64,000 nt of DNA, taken from assembly GCF_048773025.1 (NCBI RefSeq), contig NC_133575.1, positions 70,710,537 through 70,774,536 on the forward strand. Reading direction: 5' to 3'. Origin of the DNA: Camelus bactrianus (Eukaryota > Chordata > Mammalia > Artiodactyla > Camelidae). Below are positions 1 to 11,375 of this stretch, one piece after another. Made by a program: the position numbers and the translations under genes. Below the pieces are notes generated by a model. It did no database searches, was not told where the DNA came from, and was given only the letters and a program-made list of their open reading frames with translations. How positions within the stretch are numbered: the stretch's first letter is position 1; each line of letters opens with the position of its first letter.

Positions 1-570
1 AAAAAGCAAATGCACTACTAAGGGAAATTTTTAGCAATAAACATCTACATTAACAGAGAAGAAAGACCTAAAATTACCATTAATCTTGTATCTCAAGGAA
101 ATAGAAAAAGAAAAACTCTAAACCTAAAGCTATCAAAAGGAATAAAATAATAAAGATAGGAGCAGAAATTACCAAAACCAAAACATTGAAAAAAATGAAT
201 ATGAATAAGAATGACTTTTTTTGAAAATATGAATAAAATTAAAAAAAATACTAGATTAAGGGAAAACAACAGAAAACTCAGAATCTTAAAGAGGAGACAT
301 TGCAAGATTGTAAACAATTGAAAACAAGATGAATAACCTAGAAGAAATGGATAAATTCCTAGAAACATGAACCTACCAAGACTGAATCAAGAAGAAACAG
401 AAAATCTGAACAGAACTATAATTAGTAAGGAAGTTGAATTAGTAATCAAAAAACTCCCAACAAAGAAAAGCCGAGGATGAGACAGCTTCATTGGTGAATT
501 CTACCATTCAGAGAAGACTTAATTCCAGTCCTTCTCAAATTCTCCCAAAAAATTCATTAGAGAAAGGATG
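1..570 (+). mobile_element. L1 LINE fragment, ORF2 part
   Basis: An old L1 (LINE-1) piece in sense orientation that runs off the left edge of the window. It covers the part of ORF2 between the endonuclease and reverse transcriptase domains. A degenerate plus-strand reading includes NLEEMDKFLE at about 329-358, which is typical of this part of L1 ORF2. The frame is broken many times and no 3' end is present here, so it is a dead fragment. Similarity fades after about 570. Confidence 0.85.
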
Positions 571-1507
571 TTAAGGAAAGCTAGTTTGAATACACAGAAC
601 AATATATTGACCTATAATCTCAAGCCATCAGTATTTGAAATACCATTCGGAGGGGACTTTACAAATAATAATTATTAAGACTGTTGAAGGATTTGAAAAT
701 ATTCTCGTGAAGTCTTGTACCTAAAACGTCAGGTGGGTTTCAAGTGGTACACTCAGGGGAACAGCCTGTATTTGGTCTGCAGACAGTGAATGTGTGAAGA
801 AAAAGGCTATAGAAGCAGTATCAAAATATTTCCAAGAAGCCTTACCTTTGGATCAATAATCATTTAATAGTAGTTTTATATTAAAAGTCACTTAAATTTT
901 TAGGTCTAGGCAGTTTGAAAATATCCAATATTTTAATCCTTTTGTCTTGCTTCTGTATACTCTTCTGTCTCCCTAATTTTGATTTTCCCTTACTTTCTGC
1001 TTTACACGGTATTGGTGGGTGGGCATACTAAAAAGACTATCAGTTGCTCAAGCTCTTGATGATTTCATGTTATCCCAGTGGTAGAGATAATTTGTATAAT
1101 CATTTATGTCTTGTATATTTTCTAGTTACTGGACCAGGTTTCCCAGTGGCAAACGTCTGATTATTTAATTTTCTGAAGTGAGGGTTATCTCTGGTTTCTG
1201 GATTAAACCATAGCATGGCTTGTGGAGTACTAAAAAAGCAATCAGTGACACATGCTGAATGTTTTTTGTGGCAAAAAAATCCTTGGTTATAAAAAAATTT
1301 TAAATGATATAAGTTGTTTGCTTTCTGACTTCATAGTATAGCTGAATGCTAATGGTAAGTTGCACAAGTAGAAGGGTCATTGATTTAACCATTAATCTAT
1401 GATTTGTTGTATTTGTGTCTGACTGAAACCTTGAACAAATGATGAAACCTGTTTGAAATATTTTAACAGTTTAGGAGACTGTTCAATTAAATACATTACA
1501 AAAACAG
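571..1507. other. No gene seen; unassigned AT-rich DNA
   Basis: I see no exon-like reading frame, RNA gene or repeat that I can name. The sequence is AT-rich and looks like neutral mammalian intergenic or intronic DNA. Confidence 0.6.
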
Positions 1508-1509
1508 AT

Positions 1510-1564
<55 letters not shown>

Positions 1565-1566
1565 TC
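1508..1566. repeat. (TTTA)n microsatellite
   Basis: About fourteen uninterrupted TTTA units. Pure tetranucleotide tracts of this length are usually polymorphic. It could descend from the A-rich tail of a minus-strand retroelement, but no element body adjoins it. Confidence 0.97.
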
Positions 1567-3329
1567 TCTGTTCTGGAGGTGAGGTGATCATTAACAGTGG
1601 TTTATGATCTCAGCTCCGAATCAATTACTTTCAACAAGATGATGACCTTTTTGGGTCCTTCAAAGACAAACAATGCTTTAAACTTTTCAAAAATTCAGAC
1701 TGAATAAAATGAAAGGAAGGGCTTCAGTTCTATATGTGAGAGAACAGGAAATCTCTTATTAGAATATTAAACTCATTCTATGCTTCCTTACCAAATAAAG
1801 ATAAATAAGTTGGATGAAAAATGAGAGCTACCGAATGTAGCAGAACTATATAAACCCACAGAGACCTCAAGAAAGCTAATAATAAAGGTAGAATAACAAG
1901 TCCCCTTTAATAGTAAGCCTAACATTTCTACCCATATTTCAGGTTTCAATCTTTTGCTTGGAGAATGATTACTACATTTAGGAAGAATCCTTTTCATATT
2001 TAATTCTGCTTGTCAGAAGAGAAAGAATTCAATGTTAAAGTAGCTTACAATTCCTTTAATTCACACAAATTTTCAAAGCACAATTTATACATATAGGCCA
2101 CTGATGTTCTCTTAACCTATAAATAAGTAGACTCAAAATTATTATTATTATATATTCTAGAAGTTTTTCTCTTAACAACTCCTCTGTTTTTATTATTATC
2201 TATTTTCCTAGGAATATACATTTTTATATGAACTAGAAATTATAATTATGGGAAAGGAGATTTATTTATCTCAGATATTTTGGTCTCATGACTCCCTTAA
2301 AAACTGAAGAGTACAAATAGCTTTTGTTTATATGGGTTCTGTCTGTCAATATTTATGATATTAGTAATTAAGAGAAAAATTTTAAATGTATTTAAAAATA
2401 ATAGTAACAATTCATTAGATGTTGCACAAACTGCATATTTTTATTAAGCATATACGTATACTTCCAAAACAAAAACTAATGAGAAGATTTGCATACATGT
2501 ATGTAGCATAAGTTCTTTATGCATATTTCCCATTTCATTATGCAGAATAATAAAAAAGATATGTACTCAGTGGTCAAGATTTAATAGAATTAATAACTTC
2601 TGCTGTTTTATCAATAACATCCTTAAGTAACGAAACCAAGTTTTTTTTCTTCCCCTCAGTGAGTATATGATCTTGAAGAATAAAAGAAACTAGAATAGCT
2701 TTATGCCACTAGCTTGATTCATATTAAGGTACCGGCAGTTCTATTCACCATTGCTTTTGCATCATTAGTGCAAGTATTAATACAGAAGAAAAGCAAATAA
2801 GTCCTAAAATTGTAATCAAAAACAGACTTCCCAAAACCGTGATGATGTCTCAAAGTTCCACACACATTAAAAAATGCTGGTTTATGTTAACCTTACTGTT
2901 ACTGGCTTATGCCAATGGCTTCTAAACATTAATTCCATCAAAAGGAAAGAAGCAAGAATGGAAGTGTATTCTACCTCATACGAGACTCTTCATACAACAT
3001 ATTGAATAGGTACATATATAGTCATTCTATATCACATGTTTATGGAAAAGAGCTACATTATCACAAAACAAGCAGATGAAAAGCACTGGAGCGTCATCTC
3101 AAACACTTTGAAGATAATAGGGCAATTGACTTTGCTAACGATGAGTCTGATATTCCATAAATTTGAAAGCATCAAATTGAAATTGAAATTGCCTTCCCAA
3201 CCATCAGAGAAATTTTAGTCAATAGCATATTTCATTTCCTTTTGGTCTAATATACGGAAACTTCCTACAGTGTGTAAAATAATGCGATTAGCCAAAGCAG
3301 TAAATCACTTGACATTCCCTTCCAAACTT
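1567..3329. other. No gene seen; unassigned DNA
   Basis: AT-rich sequence without a recognisable gene, RNA or named repeat. The longest open frame (3036-3218, plus) encodes 60 residues with no familiar motif and is within chance length for this composition. Confidence 0.55.
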
Positions 3330-3690
3330 TCAGGTGCATGAATGGTGTACTGATTCAGTTCTTTGAGAGAGAAATGCTGATACACAGATTGGAGTATAAA
3401 AGGTTTATTTATGAGTATCACTAGAGAAAGGAAAGGGGAGGAAGCAGGAGTGGCCAAATAAGATACCAGACTGTGATGCAGACTTAACAAAATCTTTGCC
3501 AGCCCAACAGGAAACTCTGCAGCAAAGAGTGCCCATTAGTCCTACGTTGGGCAGAAATGGCCAGGCTATTTTATCACCTGATCATTGACTCGGAGCTGCC
3601 TTGAGAAGAATATGACCTCAGCTTACATCAGTGCATCAGTGCAACTTAATAACAGCCATGCAATGCTGTTATTGGTTTATTTACCTGTCA
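3330..3690. repeat. Possible old LTR-like repeat, unassigned
   Basis: A block richer in GC than its surroundings that resembles the antisense of an old mammalian LTR, but I cannot name the family. Its right side is interrupted by two SINEs at 3697-3948, and it may continue to about 4060. The call rests on general resemblance only and could be wrong. Confidence 0.3.
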
Positions 3691-3696
3691 CCCCAA

Positions 3697-3847
3697 AATT
3701 TATTTATTTATTTATTAAAGACATTTGTTTTGGGGGAGGAGGTAATTAGGTTTCTTTATTTATTTTTAATGGTGGTACTGGGGAATGAACCCAGGACTTC
3801 ATGCATGCTAAGCATATGCTCTACCATTGAGCTATACCCTTCCCCCA
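3697..3847 (-). mobile_element. Camelid tRNA-Ala-derived SINE (vic-1 type), copy A
   Basis: Minus-strand copy with its tRNA-like head at about 3846 and tail toward 3697. Antisense promoter boxes are visible: the B box near 3786-3796 and the A box near 3829-3840. The tail carries the family's ACCTAATTACCTCC-like segment, then an A-rich run read as TTTA repeats on the plus strand. It sits directly in the A-rich tail of copy B. Confidence 0.93.
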
Positions 3848-3849
3848 TT

Positions 3850-3948
3850 TAAAAAAATTTGTTTTTTTTAATGCAGGTATTGGGGATTGATCCCAGGACC
3901 TCTTGCATGCTAAGCCTGCACCCTACCACTGAGCTATACTCTACCCCT
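3850..3948 (-). mobile_element. Camelid tRNA-Ala-derived SINE (vic-1 type), copy B
   Basis: Second minus-strand copy, head at about 3948. The antisense B box lies near 3884-3894 and the antisense A box near 3926-3938. Its body ends in a short A-rich tail at about 3850-3865, where copy A begins. It is more diverged than copy A, which fits B inserting first and A landing in its tail. Confidence 0.9.
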
Positions 3949-6187
3949 AAATTTAAAGTGTCTGAATCATTATATCAGCCAGTGTAATCACCTCCATGAG
4001 TAAATTCCCCCAAATTGCCATGGTAACAGCTTTAGCAATTAGATTACCAGATTCTACTAGCACCTGTCCATTCTCTACCAACAATCAAACATGAGGTTAT
4101 CATTGGCAATACAACAGTCATAAGTGATGCTGTCCATGAACCTTATCTTTTCCGTCAAGTCTTTTGGACCCTTTGTGGTGCCAGTTGTGCTGGTGTTTGT
4201 TCTCTTGGAAGCAGACACTAACACAGAGTTAGGAGTGCTCCATAACTTTAAAATATGGGAAAAAGCTCATGAATATTTCTCAAGCATACTAAAATGAGTT
4301 GTCAGTTTAATTATGTGGATCTTTATTTCAGGAGCATAATGGGAATCAGAAAGGCCATATCTAGTTTCTAGTATTTCTAAGGCTTAAAAGAAGATATTCT
4401 TTGTAACTGTCTTCTAATCTTACTAAAAAAATTTAAGAATACCCCTGTGTTCCATACATTGTATTGATAAGTATTGGATTCTGTTTCATGATTGGTGGTG
4501 CATTTTACGAGGTCGCCTTAAAAGCAACAAAACAAAGCTAAAAATATACTATGCTCATTGAGCTTTTGCCATATTATGTTAAGTCTCTTGTGCAACAAAA
4601 CTGTGATTTTTCTTTCAGAAATTGGGGGCCACAGCTTTCAATTTGAGAAGCAGCAAATAACATCACCAACCAATGTCAGAATGAGTTCACAGAAACAAAC
4701 AAACAAAAATGTTTAGCAATTTATTTCTTCCCTGGTCTTTCTAAATTATTGCTGTCCAGTTTCCAGAAATTGATGCTCTTGGTGTGTTACACCAACAATA
4801 GACATATGGTCTCCCAGTTACATAGAACTACATCTATAGTAAAGGGTTTTATGATTATGTAAGCTTACAGGTCTTCAACATTAAAGTATAATTATAAGAC
4901 TATATCAGCAAAGAATGCACATTATGTATAGGATGCACTCTTTGGAATCACCAGCTTGAAAATTACTTCCCCAAGCTGACGCAGGGAAGGAATGAGTTCC
5001 TGGATCATCACAGTTATTTTTAATTCAGGAATTGTATCACTGCCCTCTAGGATGAGTAGTACTATGCAGCGGACAAGTTCCTAGGTATGTAGTCATAATT
5101 GTAAAATATTGGTGGAACATGATAGAATAAATATTCAAAGACTGATAGGAATGAGGTAAGGGGTTAGATATACAACTGAAAAACTCAAACTCAGGAAGGG
5201 GGACCTAGTTTATAACTGCCTTGCAGGGAGAAGTGCTTTCAGCATCAAATTTTCCATTTTAGAAAATGTCTTATTCAAAAAATTCCCTGAGGTTTACTTT
5301 AAAAAACAAGAAAATTCAGTAGTAAGCAAAAGGAAGGTAATAGATATTCTTATACTACTTTGAGGTTATTTTTGTGTTGTTGAAAGCATCGCATACAATC
5401 CATTTAGTTAATTTATAACTGTTTGTGTGAAGTTAGTCAATTTTAACATAAACTTTTAATGGAATAAATTCAACATATAAAGAAGTATATCCATACTAGA
5501 TAATTTGTTGATAGTAAATTGGCAGCTTAATAATAAAAAAGATAAACTACATTTTATAGGCACTGTTTTGAGGACTGTAATGATGAGGGCAGGTTTATAC
5601 ACATCATATGACATATGACAATACAGAAGAAATTAACAATATATGGCTCTTTAAAGGAATAAGAACAAAACTTTTCTACTGAGTTTTACAGAAAGAAACA
5701 AAGTGGAAGTATCTATGCAACCTATTTTTCTTCCTTTCATCTATTCCCACCGAAGTAATAGTTTAATAAGAAGTCATCAACACACAGCATAGCCTAAAGT
5801 GAGAATGGTAGTGGTACTCATTACTTCAAGAGCTGGTATGAGAGAAAGCTATAGTGGAATGGGTAGTAAGATTCTACTTTTCTTTACAAATAAAATCATT
5901 GAGATCTAAAGCCAGTAAGAGGATTATTTTTAAGATATCAGATGAAAAATAAATTGATTAGAATAAACACTTTGATCACATTTTCTAAAACTTTAATGAT
6001 GATTCATAAAAAGTTAACTCCTTTATTTTTAATAACAACCACTTTGAATAAATCATAAGGATTAAAGGTATGAATAAGTTAAAAGACTGTTACTTCTAAA
6101 TAAAGTTTTCAGTAAACAATAATTTTAAAGTATAATTTTTGAAACTAACTTTTCAAAACAATTTTGAGAAAATATAAGCATCTGTAT
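3949..6187. other. No gene seen; unassigned DNA
   Basis: No exon, RNA gene or clearly named repeat. The first 100 bases may be the remainder of the LTR-like block cut by the SINEs. A short CAAA run lies at about 4691-4709. Confidence 0.55.
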
Positions 6188-6375
6188 CAGGAGGCATATA
6201 CATATATAATATATGTTGAACATATATGTTGAACCATAACACACACATATATATACACATATGTATGTACACACACATGCATATAGATTCAATATACATA
6301 TGAACATATATGTATAGTATATATATAACACATGTTTGTATATACTAATATATATGAAGTGTATATGTATATATT
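6188..6375. repeat. Imperfect (TA/CA/TATG)n low-complexity tract
   Basis: Alternating purine-pyrimidine sequence dominated by ATAT, ACAC and TATG units. It directly precedes the old interspersed repeat at 6376, an arrangement often seen with that repeat type. Confidence 0.85.
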
Positions 6376-6895
6376 TCAGGGAATTGGCTTATGTAGTTAT
6401 TAGTATTGTCTAAGCAATCTTTGTGTCCAATGCTGGAACCCAAAGTCTCTGGGTAGTCAGGAAGGAAAGATCATGAAAAGTCTGGAATCCCACAAGCATT
6501 AGCTGAAACCTGAGAAGGATGGATGGGAAACCCTATCCATTTTTGTTGTCTTTGAGCTTGGTAATAACGGTATACTACAGAACCTGAGGCCTTTCAATAC
6601 AGAACTGAACACATATATACCTTGCCAAGTCTTCAGAGAAACTGAAGGAAAATCCTGGATTAAGAGAGAGAAATTGCAGATCCAGCTACTGAATAACACC
6701 AAGGAGGTGAGTCAAGAGATCCTTAGATGTGTATACTGCAAAGTGTCTGCTGTCTCCCTTCTATCCTCCAACTTTCACCAGAGAAGCTCCTTGCAGATCA
6801 CCATAACCAGAAACATACAAGAAGAGAGACTTCTGGGAAATATAGTTTAACCTAGCCAAGTTGGCACATTATAAAGACATCACACCATCTGATGT
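6376..6895 (+). mobile_element. Old mammalian interspersed repeat, family not named
   Basis: It begins with GGAATTGGCTTATG and ends near 6870 with CCTAGCCAAGTTGGCACAT, both landmarks of a common mammalian interspersed repeat that I recognise but cannot name reliably. The middle contains diverged mentions of the same consensus. No coding capacity is seen. Confidence 0.5.
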
Positions 6896-7130
6896 TAAAA
6901 TATCTCTCAGGAATCACCCCCCCCAAAAGACACAATACAGATATATTATATCTGTAATATAAATAACATTATAATAAAGTACTTTGTATCACAAGTCTAC
7001 ATGGCCAAAGTTTTTAGCTAGTAGGTTGTAGTATTATAGTATCAACTAGAACAATAGAGAAACACAAAGGTTCAAAGGGAGAATAATTGGATGAGCTACA
7101 ATGTTTCTTGTCAGGGTATAAAGTTTGTTT
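6896..7130. other. Unassigned
   Basis: Short AT-rich stretch with a C-run at about 6919-6925 and no recognisable element. Confidence 0.5.
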
Positions 7131-7231
7131 GGAAAGAAAGAAAGAAAAAAAAGAAAGGAAGGAAGGGAGAGAGGGAGGGAGAGAGGAAGGAAGGAAGGAA
7201 AAAAAAGAAGGAAGGAGAGAAGGAAGGAAGA
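7131..7231 (+). repeat. Polypurine (GAAA/GGAA)n tract
   Basis: About 100 bases almost entirely of A and G on the plus strand, mixing GAAA, GGAA and GGGA units. Such homopurine tracts can form intramolecular triplex DNA. The lysine/arginine/glutamate-rich open frames across it are artefacts of composition. Confidence 0.95.
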
Positions 7232-7234
7232 ACT

Positions 7235-8140
7235 TATTTCTTGTTTGTTTAGTGGAGTGTGCTGGTTAGCAATTTATTGTCTTCCAGCTCCAAATTCACT
7301 CTTTAATAATCTGTTCTTCTGTAATGGGTAGAATTCCTTTAAACATTTATCCTTCACAGTTAATACCATGTTGTACTTTCTCAGTAGAGTCTACTGGAGA
7401 GACATTGTAGAATGTAGGACTTCTCTTGTTGGTTGTGATGGCTGTATTGTCAGTCAGTGGTGTGAGTGAGAGGATATTTGGTGGTGCTTTGCTCCAGCCA
7501 TACTCCCAGAAAACAGTTCCTTGGTGGCTTTGCAGTCCCAGCCCGACCTGATAATCTTTCTATATCTGTCCCCAAACTGGCACTACATGCTCCAGGCATC
7601 CTACTCAGTCAGCACCACTCTGAATCCAACTGCTTGTCTGTCCCCAGAGAGACTTGTCTTCTGTGGTCCTTCTGAAGCCATAGCCCTTCCAATATGGACA
7701 CTAAGCTCTACAGATCTCCCTCCCAGCCACATCAGCAACCCCACACCACTGTGCCTAGTCTCTGCTGATGCATATACCCAACCATCAGTTGAACTTTGTT
7801 CCCTGGAGGGTTGCTTACTGCTTGCCCAGCAACTACCAAGTAGTTCAAGTCTGGACAAATCAGTAAACTTCTCTAACATCCACTTGGCTGCAAATACATA
7901 ATCTCAGATGAGGTCTGAACCACAGCCTTGGGGAAAGTATATTAATCAAAGATTGCCTTTCTTTGGGTGATCCCCTTAAGCTTTTATGATATTCTATAAC
8001 ATATATGTATAGTATATATAACATATTCTTACATCTTATAATCTTTCATCATAGTTTAATAATTCTTTATATTAAACTACCCCTGTTTAAATCACTATAT
8101 GGTTTCTGTCTCCTGATTGGACCCCGGTCAATACATAGGA
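7235..8140 (+). mobile_element. Old interspersed repeat, about 0.9 kb, family not named
   Basis: It starts with TTTAGTGGAGTGTGCTGG and ends with TGGTTTCTGTCTCCTGATTG then ACC, both familiar from a widespread mammalian repeat. The copy is GC-richer than its surroundings and fairly continuous. The open frames inside it (up to 126 codons) look accidental. I cannot say whether it is an LTR or a LINE-derived unit. Confidence 0.5.
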
Positions 8141-8230
8141 AACATTTAATTTGAGAAGGTGAGAACTAAGTTGCTTACATAACTTTGAAGAAGTGCTAAA
8201 TACCTTGATAGAACATTAAGGAAAGAATTG

Positions 8231-11085
8231 GGAGGCATGATCAAGATAGCAGAATAAGAGGATATGGAGCTCACTTCCCCTCAATGAACAAATCAAAGAT
8301 ATATCTACATGGGGAATGAATCTCACTGAAAGCTAAGTGGAAACTGGCAGAAGAATTCTTGTACAACTAAGGGTATAAGAAGCAGTAAGGTCAGAACTTG
8401 TGCCTCTAGGAGGAGACTCAGAAGAAAAGAGAGATTATAATGGGCAGACACTAGTCCTTGAGAGTGAGAGGTTGGAGCCATAGATTTGGCACCCCAGTCC
8501 TAGGGTCCTACACTAGGGAGACAAGCTTCCTTGGCTAGTTGGAGGGCCACTGTGACAAACAGAAGTTGCTGCGTGATGCCTAGACTCTGCTCACAAAGAA
8601 CAGGAGCATGCTGGCTAGCCCTCAAGGCAGGGCAGAGAGAGGTCTGCTATAGCAGCTGCCTGGTTTCCTGTAACGCCTTCATCATATGCCCCAGTCTGAG
8701 CAGAATAAACACTCTGGCCCTGCCCACTTCACGCCACAGCATGGCAGCACTGGGGCAACCACAGCTAGGGAAAAGACTCAACTGTGAGATGCAGAGGAGA
8801 CCTGTTCCCAGGGTGGAGCCTGGGTGGGTTGGAGGTGGTCACTGTTGGTGCTTACTCAAGCAGTGCACCAGAAGCAGCCCAGATCTCTGATGACAACCAC
8901 TTCACCACCGCTTGCCTCATGATACACACCAAGAATCCATGTGGGCATGCCTGCCATGCCAGAAGTTCCACAACAGGGTGGGGGCAGCATAGGCTGAGGG
9001 CAGCGATCATCTGAGAAGGGGACATGTGACAGGCTGTGTCTGAGCAGAGACATTGGTACCTGCACAGACAGCACACTGGACATCTGTCTATACACAGGCC
9101 CTACTTGTTCCCCCACCTTTGGGGCAAGGATACCAATGCAAGAGGAAGGAAAAACACAGACCTAAAGTGAACAGAGCCAGCTTGGTCTGACACTCAGGAC
9201 TTTTGCTGAGGATGGGGCAGTGATGGCCACTGAGCAGAGAAGAAATCCTGTCTCACACCCAGCACCAGCTATAGCCCCTCCATTTCCACCTCACCCCCAA
9301 CCATGGTGATCGCTGCCAGAACACCCTGAGGAAATACATGATTGAAACCGTGTCAAATCTAACTCGTCCACTAAAGGCAAGGGCACATGCAGTATGTATA
9401 GGGAGTCTCCCTTTAAGACTGTGATAGGTAACTGTTCCACTTAAATTCACAGAGACAGAGAAAAATAAGCAAAATGAAAAAGGACAAGAATGACTCTGAA
9501 TTGAAAGAACAAGAGAATAAACCTTGAAAAAAAGAAATCATGAAACAGAAATAAACAATTTACCAGATAAATAATTCAAAGCATTAGTAATAAAAAATGT
9601 TAGTTAAATTAGGGAAAGGAATAGATGTAAACTGTGAACACTTTAACAGGGAAGTAGAAAATACAAAAAATACCAAATCAAAAGTGAGAAATCAATAGCT
9701 GAGGAGAAAACACACTAGAAGAAATGAAGAGCAGACTAAGTGATACAGACGAATTCGTAAGTGATCTGGAAGATAGAATAATGGAAATCGCCAAATCAGA
9801 ATAGCAGAAAGAAAAACACATTTTTAGAAAATAAAATCAATTAAGTGATCTCTGAGATAATATTAAGCATACCAACATTCACATTATATAAGGGTCCCAG
9901 AAGGAGAAGTGAGAAAGAAGTGTATTGAAAATATATCTGAGAAAATTATGGCTGAGAACTTCCCAAACCTGAGGAAGGAAACACATTTCCAGGCACAAGA
10001 AGCACAGAGGGTCTCAAGCAAGATGAACCCAAACAAACCTGCACGAAGAAATATCATAACTAAAAAGGCAAAAGTTAAAAATAAAGAGAATTCTAAAGGC
10101 AATAAGAGAAAAACAAAGAGCTATATCCAAGGGAACCTCCATAAGGCTATCAGCTGATTTTTCTGCAGAAACTTTGCAGGCCAGAAGAGAGTGACATGAT
10201 ATATTCAAAGAGCTGAAAGGGAACAACCTGCAACCTAGGATACTCTACTCAGCAAGATTATAATTTAGAACAGAAAGAGAGCTAAGAAATTGTTCAGACA
10301 AGCAAAACTAAGAATTCATCCAAATTAAACCTACCCTAAAAGAAAAGGGAAATCCTGTACACTATTGTTGGCAATATAAATTGATGCAGCTACTGTGGAA
10401 AATAGTATGAAAGTTCCTCAAGAAATTAAAAATAGAAATACCATATGATCCAACAATTCTACTCCTGGGTATATATCCAGAAAAAAAAAACTCTAATTCA
10501 AAAAGATACATGCACCCCAGTGTTCATAGCAACACTATTGGTTGGTTGGTTATTGTAATAACCAAGATATGGAAGAAGCCCAAGTGCCCATCAGCAGATT
10601 AATGGATAAAGAAGATGTGATATATATATATATATATAATATATATGCACACAATGGAATATTACCTAGCCATAAATAAATGAAATTTTGCCATTTGCAA
10701 CAACTTGGATAGACTTAGAGAATATTATGCTTAGTGAAATAAGCCAGACAGAAAAAGACAAATACTGTGTGATATCACTTACATATAGAATCTAGAAAAA
10801 AAATACAAATGAATGCATATAGCAAAACACATATATAGAAAACAAACTAGTGGTTACTAGTGGAGAAAGGGAAGGAAGCAGGGGCAAGTTAGGGGCATGG
10901 AATTAAGATACAAACCATTATGTATAAAATAGATAAGTATTGAGGGTTGTATAGCATAGGGAATTATACCCATTATCTTTTAATAACTTTTAATGGAGTA
11001 TAATTTGCAAAAATACTGAATAATTATGCAGTACACTTAAACTAATATAATATTGTAGATCAACTATGCTTCAAAAATAAAGAAA
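8231..11085 (+). mobile_element. L1 LINE with 5' UTR, ORF1 and 3' end but no ORF2
   Basis: Sense-strand L1 with three parts in order. About 8231-9460 is GC-rich L1 5' UTR, starting with the usual AAGATAGCAGAATAAGAGG-like head. About 9470-10340 is degenerate ORF1. From about 10345 it jumps to the far 3' part of ORF2, starting CACTATTGTTGGCAAT, and runs through the 3' UTR to about 11085. Roughly 3 kb of ORF2, including the endonuclease and reverse transcriptase domains, is missing at the 10340 junction. A TA run lies at 10618-10646. Either an internal deletion or a half-L1 (HAL1-like) source copy would explain this. Confidence 0.85.
9470..10340 (+). pseudogene. L1 ORF1 remnant (RNA-binding protein)
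   Basis: Remains of L1 ORF1, which encodes the trimeric RNA-binding chaperone of the L1 ribonucleoprotein. The best-preserved open part is 9909-10157, with residues such as MAENFPNLRKETHFQAQEAQ and a basic stretch matching the C-terminal half of ORF1p. Further matches continue past its stop to about 10260. Several stops and frame changes make it non-functional. It belongs to the surrounding L1. Confidence 0.8.
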
Positions 11086-11104
11086 TTATATGTCAATAAA
11101 TGTA

Positions 11105-11375
11105 TTGTTCTTTAGCCATTTGGGGAGTCACAAATGAAATAAAGAACATGCTGTCTTGAATTTAAAATGTAATGCAGAAAAAAGACAAACAAATTGAAGA
11201 ATAAGAATAGAAAAACATAGCACTGAAAATCCAGTGATATGCATAAAATCAATTATGGAAATATTCATATGCAAAGAATTGCTGGAGAGAGTAATGGGAA
11301 TTAAGTGTTGTTAACGTGGGCCTTTTCAGAGAAAAGGTAATTCCTGTGCAAGATTTAGGGGTGAATTTTTCGAGA
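11105..11375 (-). mobile_element. Possible L2 LINE fragment
   Basis: The sequence resembles the antisense of the L2 3' region, with AAATGAAATAAAGAACATG and later CAGAGAAAAGG in the right order. It is very diverged. The call is tentative and could be chance similarity in AT-rich DNA. Confidence 0.35.

Noticed and set aside
7521-7901. 126-codon plus-strand open frame
   Set aside because: It lies inside an old interspersed repeat, has frames open on both strands because of locally higher GC, and shows no protein family motif.
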